In this document: piece after piece, positions 7,325 to 15,270 of the stretch
Position numbering within the stretch: position 1 is the first letter of the stretch
How the letters are laid out: every line of letters starts with the position of its first letter
Notes under the pieces: model-generated
Seen by the model: only the letters and a program-made list of their open reading frames with translations
Told to the model about the DNA's origin: nothing
The model's database searches: none
Made by a program: the position numbers and the translations under genes
Source: Desulfoscipio geothermicus
Lineage (GTDB): Bacteria > Bacillota > Desulfotomaculia > Desulfotomaculales > Desulfallaceae
Direction: 5' to 3'
Length of the DNA stretch: 64,000 bases
NCBI GenBank assembly: GCA_016841645.1
Contig: JAENYS010000005.1
Location: 1-64,000 of the forward strand

Positions 7325-9214
7325 ATGACAATCAAAAAAAAGAATGGTTTATTAGTCTTGCTGGCCGGACTGCTGGTGATAGCGTTGGCTTACGCTGCAA
7401 TCAACAGCATTATTAACAGATCTACAGCAAGTGATTATCTGGCCCCGCCCCGTCAGGTAAAGGGTGCTTATGATTTGATTGTTGTGGGCGGCGATCCTGA
7501 AGGTGTGGCAGCCGCGGTATCGGGAGCAAGGAACGGCCTTAATGTTTTGCTGGTGGATGCCAGGCCGGAGCTGGGGGGGCTGATGACTAGAGGCTGGCTG
7601 AACAGCATAGATATGAATTACGGCCCCGATGGGGAGATTTTAAATAAAGGCATTTTCCAGGAGTTTTATGACCGGGTAGAGGGCGATTCCTTTGATGTTC
7701 AAACTGCCGTCCGTGCTTTTAACCGGCTGGTCAATGGTGAAGAAAACCTGACCGTGCTGCTTAACGCTGCAAATGTGACACCTATTGTTGGAGGCGTGAA
7801 AGACGGGTTGCCGGACAGCAGGGTGATTACGGGGATTAAGCTGGTCCATAACGGCGTGTCCAGGGAAATTAGCTCTCCCGGCATTATTGACGCCACCCAG
7901 GACGGTGACCTGGCTGCTCTGGCCGGTGTACCCTACACCATTGGCCAGGAGGATATCGGTAGGCAGTCCAGTTTGATGGCGGCTACTCTGGTGTTCAGGC
8001 TGGAAAAGGTTAGCTGGCTGGACTGGCGGAAAATTCGTTTATATTTAAGATTCGATGATAAAAAAACCACCGGTGCCAATAAATATAGTGCATGGGGTTA
8101 TTATGACCAAACATCCTTATACAAGCCGTCCACCGACAGGCTTTTTTTAAGGGGGCTGAATATTGGCCGGCAAAATGATGGCAGTGTACTGATTAATGCA
8201 CTGCTGATTTTTGGGGTTAACCCACTTGACCCGGCTTCCAGGCGAGAGGCCAGGGAAATAGCCGTCCATGAACTGCCTGCCATTGTGGATTTTTTAAATA
8301 AGCACGTAACCGGTTTAAGTATAGCAACCTTGGGGGGCATAGCACCCGAGTTATACGTGCGCGAATCAAGGCATATTTGGGGCGAGTACCGGTTGACCTT
8401 GGATGACGTCCTGGAAAACAGGGACTTTGATGATAGGATAGCCTTTGGATCTTATCCCGTGGACATGCAGCCCACTGCCCCCGGTATCCCGGGCATCATC
8501 ATTGGTACGCCCAAGCAATATGCCGTACCCTTCCGGTGTTTAGTACCGCAGCGGGTGGATGGGCTGTTGGTGGTGGGCAGATCGGCCAGCTATGATTCTC
8601 TGGCACATGGCAGCGCCAGAACGGTTCCCGTGGGGATGGCCGCTGGGCAGGCTGCCGGTGCGGCAGTGGCACTGGCTGCGGAACATCAACTAACTTATAG
8701 AGAACTAGCCGGTAACCGGCAGTTGATCACTGAATTGCAGCGTAGGTTAAGGAAGCAGGGTGTAGAATTGGAACCTTTCCATATAGCCAACAAATTGGCC
8801 GGCCATCAAGCGTATGCCGGTTTAAAATTTGTACGTGGGCTTGGGCTGGCCTCGGGTGGATATAATAATGATTACCGGCTGGATGAGGATATAGCCGAAC
8901 AAAGGTACATTAATCTATTGTACCAGCTTGTCAAACAAACGGGTCTGGATATTCAGAAACCTCCTGTGCTGTATCTTGAGGGAAATATCTTTACTCTGTA
9001 TGATGCCGGCTATATGCTGGTTAAATTCCTGGGGTTGGATTTAAACAAACAGGAATCGTTGGATTATCTGGCAAAGAAAGGTGTTTTCGAGGGGCATGAA
9101 GATTACTGGAAGGGTTATATGGACCAGGAAAAACCGTTAAGCCACGGGGCAGCTTATTTGTTAATAAAAGAGTTTTTTGCTATGTTGCAGGATAAAAGGG
9201 AAATAGGTAACTAA
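7325..9214 (+). CDS. Membrane-tethered FAD-dependent oxidoreductase
   Basis: 629 residues. An uncleaved-looking N-terminal hydrophobic segment (about 9-27) precedes an FAD-binding Rossmann fold at 50-85 (DLIVVGGDPEGVAAA ... VLLVDARPELGG). The second FAD contact region appears as ARTVPVGMAAGQAAGAAVAL near residue 435-455. This is the FAD_oxidored type found in many Firmicutes. Its substrate is unknown. The last 120 residues form a helical domain that is not part of the flavin fold. If the N-terminal anchor directs export, the flavin domain would lie outside the membrane, which is unusual because FAD is loaded in the cytosol unless Tat is used, and no twin-arginine motif is visible. It lies between an exported small protein and a DUF5693 protein. 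Confidence 0.8.
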   Translation: MTIKKKNGLLVLLAGLLVIALAYAAINSIINRSTASDYLAPPRQVKGAYDLIVVGGDPEGVAAAVSGARNGLNVLLVDARPELGGLMTRGWLNSIDMNYGPDGEILNKGIFQEFYDRVEGDSFDVQTAVRAFNRLVNGEENLTVLLNAANVTPIVGGVKDGLPDSRVITGIKLVHNGVSREISSPGIIDATQDGDLAALAGVPYTIGQEDIGRQSSLMAATLVFRLEKVSWLDWRKIRLYLRFDDKKTTGANKYSAWGYYDQTSLYKPSTDRLFLRGLNIGRQNDGSVLINALLIFGVNPLDPASRREAREIAVHELPAIVDFLNKHVTGLSIATLGGIAPELYVRESRHIWGEYRLTLDDVLENRDFDDRIAFGSYPVDMQPTAPGIPGIIIGTPKQYAVPFRCLVPQRVDGLLVVGRSASYDSLAHGSARTVPVGMAAGQAAGAAVALAAEHQLTYRELAGNRQLITELQRRLRKQGVELEPFHIANKLAGHQAYAGLKFVRGLGLASGGYNNDYRLDEDIAEQRYINLLYQLVKQTGLDIQKPPVLYLEGNIFTLYDAGYMLVKFLGLDLNKQESLDYLAKKGVFEGHEDYWKGYMDQEKPLSHGAAYLLIKEFFAMLQDKREIGN

Positions 9215-9249
9215 TCAAGGTTTGCCAATCAGCCGTTGGGGGTATCAAT

Positions 9250-11211
9250 TTGAGCGAGAATAAGTGGAAGATATCTTTAATTACAATAATCATTATAGCA
9301 TTACTGGCTGCGGGGTATACGGCCTGGCAAAGGCATGTGCTGGAAAAGAACAATCAAAGCGTGGCCATATCGGTTGTTTTTGATGAGGCAGCATCACTTG
9401 CCCGGATGAATGGTCTGAGCACAGTGGAAGTGCTGAATAAGTTCAAGGAGCAGGGAGTAAGCACTGTATTAATTAAGGAGTCCACCGTTCTTGATGCCGT
9501 AGCCAACGGTGAATTATTAATGAGAACCGGAAGTGAACTGCTCTTGCCTGGTAACGTCGCTATTTGGCAACAATTTGGCGAACAACTCCGGGAACAGATA
9601 AAGCCGGACTACCATTATCTAGTAATTTTTAACATTGAAGCTTTCCAAAGGATCCAAGGGCAGTTGCAAGCCAAGAAGGTGCAAATTCGATCTTGGGAAG
9701 GTAGAGAGGGAACAGATGTTAATATCATAGAGGTCGCTTACGACTGGAGCCTTTTTGAACAAATGGGTGTGGGATTCCCGGCCAATGCTGTAGAGGAAGT
9801 CAATGCCGCCGGGCTAAAGACTATGGTACAGGTGCGCACCTGGAACCAGGTAACCCCGGAGGGGTTAACTTATGTTCTTCGGGAGCTAAAGAAAATATCC
9901 AACTTGTCCGGTATATTATTTAATGATCCCGTGTTACCCGGTTTTCCTGAACAGGTTAGGCTGCTCTCATATTTAATAAAGGAACTTGATGTTCCCCTGG
10001 TGCAGATTGAGTTTTCCAACCAGAAAGGTCTGGCTACACTGGGTCTGCTGCTGGACAAAAATGTGGTCAGGCTGCACACGCTGTCCCAGGAGGAAGATAT
10101 TAAGAAAGATTACGATATGGCTGCCATGGTTGACCGGTTTAACCTGGCGGCTACGGAACGCAACATCAGGGTTTTGCTGCTGCATACTTACATGAAAACT
10201 GATGTGCCGGATATGCTGGCTATGAACCTGCAGTTGGTCGAAGAAACCCGTGGAAAACTTGAGGCCGAAGGACTGCGGGTGGGTGAGGTATCTGTGTTGC
10301 AGTCATTGGAAATATCCCGGTTAGTATTGTTTGTAATCGGGCTGGGTGTTATTGCCGGGACGATGCTGCTTGCTTTTATGATTGGCTGGAACGGAATCGC
10401 CGTTGTCTGTGGTATTTTTGGCTTTATTGCCTGGACCGGGTTGCTGGCTGTGGATTTGGTAGGCCCGGCCAGAAAGATAATGGCGTTCATTGCAGTGGTG
10501 GTTTTTCCTACCTTGTCTGTGATGCTTAATGTGCGTCAGGGCGGTTCCACGGTGGGACATAGTGTGCTATTATTGTTGCGCATTTCTCTTTACTCGCTGG
10601 TCGGGGCATTACTAATGGTCGGTTTACTGGGCGATGTTGGATTCATGCTTAAACTGGATCAGTTTACCGGGGTCAAACTAGCCCACGTGGTCCCTTTGCT
10701 GCTGCTGTCAGTGATATTCTTCTTCAGAGGGACAAAAGACGTAGGTAACTGGCAGCGAAAACTGCAACATTTGTTAGACCAACCGGTGTTGGTCAAATTC
10801 ACCATTGTTGGGGGGATGCTGCTGGTGGTGCTGCTGGTTTATATCTCCCGTACCGGCAACGAATCTGCAGCAATATCTCCCTTGGAATTGCATTTTCGTA
10901 ATTTGCTGGATAATATTTTGGGTGTGCGACCCCGCACTAAGGAATTTTTGCTGGGGCACCCGCTAATGCTGCTGCTGTTATACCTGGGTTACAGGAACAA
11001 TAATTATATACCGTTGCTGCTGGGCGGGGCTATTGGACAAATCTCTCTGGTTAACACTTACGCCCATATCCACACCCCCCTGGTTATATCTTTAACCCGA
11101 AGTTTGCACGGTCTCTGGCTGGGTATTATTATCGGCTTGGTGCTGATTGCTCTCTGGCGTATTGGTGAAAGCCAACTCATCAAGCGCCGGGGCTGGTTTC
11201 GGGGGGATTGA
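9250..11211 (+). CDS. DUF5693-type polytopic membrane protein
   Basis: 653 residues. The TTG at 9250 follows a GGGGG site (9238-9242). One N-terminal membrane segment (about 9-27) is followed by a soluble domain of about 300 residues (VAISVVFDEAASLARMNG ... VLLLHTYMKT), then eight or more hydrophobic segments from about residue 355 to the end. This matches the plan of the DUF5693 family as I remember it. In S-layer-forming Firmicutes that family tends to sit near csaB and wecG/tagA. A role in wall-polysaccharide export or assembly is inferred from neighbours only. The gene after it encodes a TagA-type transferase, consistent with that. Confidence 0.75.
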   Translation: MSENKWKISLITIIIIALLAAGYTAWQRHVLEKNNQSVAISVVFDEAASLARMNGLSTVEVLNKFKEQGVSTVLIKESTVLDAVANGELLMRTGSELLLPGNVAIWQQFGEQLREQIKPDYHYLVIFNIEAFQRIQGQLQAKKVQIRSWEGREGTDVNIIEVAYDWSLFEQMGVGFPANAVEEVNAAGLKTMVQVRTWNQVTPEGLTYVLRELKKISNLSGILFNDPVLPGFPEQVRLLSYLIKELDVPLVQIEFSNQKGLATLGLLLDKNVVRLHTLSQEEDIKKDYDMAAMVDRFNLAATERNIRVLLLHTYMKTDVPDMLAMNLQLVEETRGKLEAEGLRVGEVSVLQSLEISRLVLFVIGLGVIAGTMLLAFMIGWNGIAVVCGIFGFIAWTGLLAVDLVGPARKIMAFIAVVVFPTLSVMLNVRQGGSTVGHSVLLLLRISLYSLVGALLMVGLLGDVGFMLKLDQFTGVKLAHVVPLLLLSVIFFFRGTKDVGNWQRKLQHLLDQPVLVKFTIVGGMLLVVLLVYISRTGNESAAISPLELHFRNLLDNILGVRPRTKEFLLGHPLMLLLLYLGYRNNNYIPLLLGGAIGQISLVNTYAHIHTPLVISLTRSLHGLWLGIIIGLVLIALWRIGESQLIKRRGWFRGD

Positions 11212-11322
11212 AGCAGCTGTGCGCGGGAAGTGGGGCTGGGGAGCAGGGGGACGGTTTTCTTGCTTCCCCATGCAACAAATGACTGCTCTTTTACGTCGAA
11301 AATTATATGCCGGGTGGTGTAT
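11212..11322. repeat. Spacer with a degenerate GGGGACGG-type repeat
   Basis: The spacer before the WecG/TagA gene contains GGGGGACGGTTTTCTTGC (11246-11263) inside an imperfect inverted repeat (TGGGGAGCA at 11237-11245 with TGCTTCCCCA at 11261-11270). Sequences of this GGGGAC type recur as short palindromic repeats in this bacterial group and resemble the other palindromes in this window. It looks like a worn copy. Confidence 0.4.
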
Positions 11323-12057
11323 ATGAAAGTTAAACTATTAAACGCGCCAATTGATTGCCTATCTATGGACCAATGTATTGACCGTGTGGCGGAAATAATC
11401 AGGGCCGGGGGGGCGCGTCGGGTTATTACCTTGAATCCCGAAATTCTATACCGGGCTGTGCAGTTTGACCATTCTCTGTTAGAACTTATTAAAAGGGCCG
11501 ACCTGGTTACCGCCGATGGGGAGGGTATTGTCTGGGCCGGTCAGATGGCGGGTACGCCGTTTTCTGAGAGGGTTACCGGTATTGATTTGATGCTGCGCTT
11601 GGTGGAACGGGCCGCCGACGAGGGGTGGAAAATATATCTTTTAGGGGCTGCGCCCGGGGTGGCTGAAGAAGCAGCGGAAAAATTAACTCGTCGTTTTCCT
11701 AAACTGCAGGTGGTCGGGACCCGGCATGGTTACTTTCGACCGGACGAGGAAGTTAATATTGTGCAATCAATAAGGCAAAAGGCACCGCAACTGTTATTTG
11801 TGGCTCTGGGAGCACCGGCCCAGGAAAAATGGATTGATCGTAATATTGAAGGTATTGGCCACGTGGTGGCTATTGGGGTGGGTGGCAGTTTTGATGTGAT
11901 TTCCGGCCGGGTGGACAGAGCGCCCCTGTGGATGCGGAAATTTAAAATAGAATGGCTGGGGCGTTTGATCAGTGAGCCGTCACGCTGGCGGCGCATGCTG
12001 GTATTGCCTAAATTCGCTTGGCTGGTAATAAGGACGTATCGTTTTGGTCGGAAATAA
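11323..12057 (+). CDS. WecG/TagA/CpsF-family glycosyltransferase
   Basis: A GT26-type transferase, probably adding N-acetylmannosamine or a related sugar to an undecaprenyl-linked disaccharide precursor of wall polysaccharide. The protein of 244 residues has the expected family length when started at ATG 11323 (MKVKLLNAPIDCLSMDQCID); an upstream extension to 11230 is not family-like. Seen motifs: TLNPEILYRAV near 37-47, TADGEGIVWA, the ERVTGIDLM segment, LGAAPGVAEEAAEKL and ALGAPAQEKWI near residue 160-170, GVGGSFDVISG. Neighbours (DUF5693 before, LCP ligase after) fit a wall-glycan role: this enzyme builds the linkage unit and LCP attaches the finished chain. Confidence 0.9.
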   Translation: MKVKLLNAPIDCLSMDQCIDRVAEIIRAGGARRVITLNPEILYRAVQFDHSLLELIKRADLVTADGEGIVWAGQMAGTPFSERVTGIDLMLRLVERAADEGWKIYLLGAAPGVAEEAAEKLTRRFPKLQVVGTRHGYFRPDEEVNIVQSIRQKAPQLLFVALGAPAQEKWIDRNIEGIGHVVAIGVGGSFDVISGRVDRAPLWMRKFKIEWLGRLISEPSRWRRMLVLPKFAWLVIRTYRFGRK

Positions 12058-12183
12058 AATGGTATTATTTTGGAATGCTTGCGATAATTTTAATTGAACA
12101 AAACCTTGAAAAGATATATTATGTCGATGTAGGCTGTCCCATGAGCAGTTTTTTTGTGGCGAAAGGGAGGTGCCCCGTTAGGT

Positions 12184-13500
12184 ATGTCCATAAAAAGAAA
12201 AAGAAAATTAAAAAGCAAACTGCGTTTGGCTGCATTTTTGATTGTTCTGATTGGTCTGTTCGCCGGTGGTTTTGTAACTGCCAACAATTTGTTGTGGCCT
12301 TTAATTGCCGATAGACCCACGGTCGATTTAAGTGCCACTGATGATGAAGCGGAAAAGTTTGCCAAACTGCCGGGTATTAATGTGCTGATGATGGGGGTCG
12401 ATGAGCGCAGCGATGAAACAAGCCGGCGTACCGATACTATGATATTGGCCAATATCAATAACGAAGAAAACCGTGTAGCTTTGCTCTCCATACCGCGCGA
12501 TACAAAAGTAAATCTCTCTGGTTACGGGGTTAATAAGATCAATGCTGCCAATATTTACGGTGGTCCCGAGTTGGCCATGGAAAAAGTTTCCGAGCTTACC
12601 GGTGTGCCGGTGGATTACTACGTGACAACTAATTTTAACGGGTTTAAAGGTATAGTTGACGCTCTGGGCGGGGTTACAGTTGATGTTGAAAAGGACATGG
12701 ATTATTCTGAAAGAGCCTATGGCGGTGCTTACAATATTCACTTAAAAAAAGGGGTTCAGGAATTAAATGGGACACAGGCATTGATGTACGCCCGATTCCG
12801 TCATGATGAACTGGGGGATATCACTCGTACCCAGCGCCAGCTTAAATTGTTGACGGCCATTGGTGACGAAGCGATGAAACCTAGTTCAATAACCAAACTG
12901 CATAAGCTCGTTCCTCAAATATATAAAAACGTGGATACCAATTTAGGACTATCAGAATTGATTGCCCTGGCCAAAGCGGCTAAAAATTTGGATAACGTGC
13001 AAATAGTAACCCAAACGATGCCGGGCTGGTTTTTGGATGAAAATGGGGCCAGTTACTGGTATGTAGAGCTTGAAAAGGCCAGGGAGGTAGCTACTGCTTT
13101 ATTTGAAGAAGGCAAGGTTGTTGATGTGGTTCAGGGGGCGATTTCGGACGATACGCCGACACAATTAGCCATGGAACAAACACAGTCGACCGGGCAGGTG
13201 CAAGAAAATCCATTGGAAACTGTTACTAACACTGCCACCACTACCACCACAGCTACCGATACTACTAATAATAATACTAGTTATACTGATGAAAATAATA
13301 ATACGCCGGATATTGGTGAATATAATGATGGCGAAGAAAATCCGACCGCCGGTGATGACGGTTATATAAACATAGAACAGCAACCACCGGATAACACATC
13401 GACAGATACCACTTCTCCTGTCTCAATAGATGAAAGTAGCCTGGAGGAAGAACCTGTTGCAAGCGGGCATGTTGATGTTATCATAGATACTTTTCCCTAA
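12184..13500 (+). CDS. LytR-CpsA-Psr (LCP) family wall-polymer ligase
   Basis: LCP enzymes transfer undecaprenyl-linked glycans to peptidoglycan outside the membrane. The ATG at 12184 follows GGGAGG (12165-12170) at a rather long distance; a TTG at 12154 would put the ribosome site inside the gene. A Lys/Arg-rich start and one membrane segment (about 15-36) lead to the LCP domain (about 65-215). Conserved features are MGVDERSD, RTDTM, SIPRDTKV and the catalytic-region RFRHDELGDITRTQRQ. The last 120 residues are a low-complexity Thr/Asn/Asp/Glu tail (TTTTTATDTTNNN), presumably a wall-spanning spacer. A clear terminator follows. The natural acceptor glycan is probably the one made by the neighbouring genes. 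Confidence 0.93.
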   Translation: MSIKRKRKLKSKLRLAAFLIVLIGLFAGGFVTANNLLWPLIADRPTVDLSATDDEAEKFAKLPGINVLMMGVDERSDETSRRTDTMILANINNEENRVALLSIPRDTKVNLSGYGVNKINAANIYGGPELAMEKVSELTGVPVDYYVTTNFNGFKGIVDALGGVTVDVEKDMDYSERAYGGAYNIHLKKGVQELNGTQALMYARFRHDELGDITRTQRQLKLLTAIGDEAMKPSSITKLHKLVPQIYKNVDTNLGLSELIALAKAAKNLDNVQIVTQTMPGWFLDENGASYWYVELEKAREVATALFEEGKVVDVVQGAISDDTPTQLAMEQTQSTGQVQENPLETVTNTATTTTTATDTTNNNTSYTDENNNTPDIGEYNDGEENPTAGDDGYINIEQQPPDNTSTDTTSPVSIDESSLEEEPVASGHVDVIIDTFP

Positions 13501-13531
13501 TAAAAAATAAGATAAATAAGAAAATAGTAGG

Positions 13532-13570
13532 ACGCAAGCTCAGTTTTTAGCCGAGGCTTGCGTTTTTTTT
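13532..13570 (+). terminator. Rho-independent terminator after the LCP gene
   Basis: ACGCAAGCCTC-like stem (ACGCAAGCTC from 13532, GAGGCTTGCGT to 13562) followed by eight T residues. It closes the transcription unit of the envelope genes. Confidence 0.88.
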
Positions 13571-13768
13571 CTAAGGGGCTATAGTCTTTTGTGTACTATC
13601 AAGTTTAGTCCAAACTATTTAATGGCGTGGTTTCACTCTTGTTCTTTTTTTAGTTGGCTTAGATTAATTAAGTATATAGTGAAGGATTTTACCTCCATGC
13701 TGTAGAAGTTTTATATTTACCGTTTATGGCCGGAATAAAATACTAATATTCAACATAAATGAAAGGGA

Positions 13769-14953
13769 ATGAAAAAAATGGTTAACATGCGTAAGATAGT
13801 ATATATTATCATTGCACTGGCGCTTTTAGTCACACTACCCTTTGGGTTTGGTATCGGGCAGGCGTCAGCCACGGATTTAAAGACTACCTATGAATTATTA
13901 AAAAATGATTATCCAGATTACATAAGGCAGTTGCGTGATGGTGGTATTGGGGATGAGGAGATAGAATCCTTTTTAAATACTCTGGATATAGAGTTGGATA
14001 AACGTGGTACCCTAACGGAGTCTAATTTTAATAGTGTTTTAAAAAATGCTTTGCTTGTAGTAATGTTTTCTGGAAAACATGATAATGTTGTTACTGTACT
14101 TTTAAAAATGTTTAGCAACGATATTGATAGCTTTCAAAAGACAGGCCAGATACCGGCCAACCTGGTACCACTTAAGAATGCGGTTAAAGAAAGAATGTTG
14201 GGTTCGGGTAGCGGTTCAGGTAGTGATAATGAAGAAACCGGCAATAAGAATAATTTAGGCGGCAATGAAAGTGGTTCTTCAACGTTGAACGATTCGCAGG
14301 TAGACCCTGTACAGAGTGATGATGATGAGCAACCTGTGGCAGATGAAGACGCAATTAGCCCGCCAGTACAAGATGGCACCGGCAATTACACCAATAACTT
14401 TACAGACATGGTTGATCATTGGGCATTCGAAGATGTGAATAGGATGTTCAAACTTGGCCTTGTAACTGGTGAAACAGAAACTAAATTTGCACCAAACCGT
14501 TCAATAACTAGGGCTGAGTTTACCGCACTGTTGGTGAGGGCTCTTAAGCTGAACGTATCGGATTCGTCCTCAAATAGATTTTCGGATGTAGATTCCGGCA
14601 GTTGGTATGCCTGGGTTGTGGACGCTGCTACCGATGCCGGACTGGTGGGCGGTTATGGAAACGGTATTTTTGCGCCAAATGATTCGATAACCCGGGAGCA
14701 AATGGCAGTAATGATTACCCGGGCCATGATGCATAATGGCAAGACATTAAATTTGACGCAAGCGGAGGTTACAACGGAGTTGGCCAAGTTTAAAGACCGT
14801 GATTTGTTGTCTGACTGGGCTTGTAATAATGTAGCTGCGGCATTGAAACAAGGTATAGTTGGTGGCCGAAATGATGACACCTTTGCTCCAAAGGCAAATG
14901 CTACTAGAGCGGAAGCGGCGGTTATGGTTATGCGTATGTGCAATAGCTTGTAG
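13769..14953 (+). CDS. SLH-domain surface protein with helical N-terminal domain
   Basis: 394 residues. A signal peptide (about 1-34, ending GQASA) precedes a predicted-helical domain of unknown function (about 35-145; TYELLKNDYPDYIRQLRDGG). A Gly/Ser/Asn/Asp linker (about 147-205) follows, then three SLH domains at the C-terminus (about 208-394; TRAEF, TREQM, TRAEA). The SLH domains here are C-terminal, opposite to the two other SLH proteins in the window. They should bind pyruvylated wall polysaccharide (see csaB). It forms a single-gene unit between two terminator hairpins. What the N-terminal domain binds is unknown. Confidence 0.87.
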   Translation: MKKMVNMRKIVYIIIALALLVTLPFGFGIGQASATDLKTTYELLKNDYPDYIRQLRDGGIGDEEIESFLNTLDIELDKRGTLTESNFNSVLKNALLVVMFSGKHDNVVTVLLKMFSNDIDSFQKTGQIPANLVPLKNAVKERMLGSGSGSGSDNEETGNKNNLGGNESGSSTLNDSQVDPVQSDDDEQPVADEDAISPPVQDGTGNYTNNFTDMVDHWAFEDVNRMFKLGLVTGETETKFAPNRSITRAEFTALLVRALKLNVSDSSSNRFSDVDSGSWYAWVVDAATDAGLVGGYGNGIFAPNDSITREQMAVMITRAMMHNGKTLNLTQAEVTTELAKFKDRDLLSDWACNNVAAALKQGIVGGRNDDTFAPKANATRAEAAVMVMRMCNSL

Positions 14954-14975
14954 CTTGTAGGATTAGTAAGCTGAT

Positions 14976-15016
14976 ATATAACGGGTAAATCCAGATTATT
15001 GGGTTTACCCGTTATA
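14976..15016 (+). terminator. Terminator-like hairpin after the second SLH gene
   Basis: A 15-bp perfect stem pairs TAACGGGTAAATCC with GGGTTTACCCGTTA (around 14979-14992 and 15001-15014), loop AGATTATT. No clean T tract follows, so it may terminate weakly or only protect the 3' end. Confidence 0.6.
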
Positions 15017-15119
15017 AGCTACCAGTACTATAAGGTTCTTTGATTGATCTTGGCATGTTAATGGATTATTCTCAAGAATCAAATTTTTATAGCTGAAAAA
15101 AGGTATTTGCAAAGAATTG

Positions 15120-15147
15120 TTGAAATTTATACATATATACCTATATT
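15120..15147 (+). promoter_or_regulatory. Possible sigma-A promoter for the repeat-rich SLH gene
   Basis: TTGAAA (15120-15125) and TATATT (15142-15147) are 16 nt apart, about 125 nt before the start codon, in the gene-free stretch 14954-15270. The downstream leader would include the GAAAGGAGG element at 15197. Confidence 0.35.
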
Positions 15148-15196
15148 GCGGTATATTACCAAGTTTTATTTTGCAGTGGTATTAAATACGAGTAAT

Positions 15197-15205
15197 GAAA
15201 GGAGG
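15197..15205 (+). promoter_or_regulatory. Orphan GAAAGGAGG element, candidate mRNA-stabilising Shine-Dalgarno (STAB-SD)
   Basis: A near-perfect anti-16S match with no start codon at a usable distance, 65 nt before the true start at 15271, which has its own site (AAAGGTGAGG, 15255-15264). In Bacillus thuringiensis cry3A mRNA, a 5' GAAAGGAGG element binds 30S subunits and blocks 5' decay. A sister element lies at 44685 before the MCP gene at almost the same distance. Confidence 0.5.
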
Positions 15206-15270
15206 TTTTCTATAGTCTTAGTAAACAATTTTGGCTTTTAATCGAAAACATTGAAAGGTGAGGTGTACTT

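Noticed and set aside
11230-11322. N-terminal extension of the TagA-type protein
   Set aside because: The extra 31 residues include the GGGGACGG repeat and are not family-like; the ATG at 11323 gives the standard family start.
12018-12314. Plus-strand frame of 98 codons between the TagA and LCP genes
   Set aside because: It overlaps the ends of both well-supported genes in another frame and is rich in Cys, Trp and Lys runs without a ribosome site.
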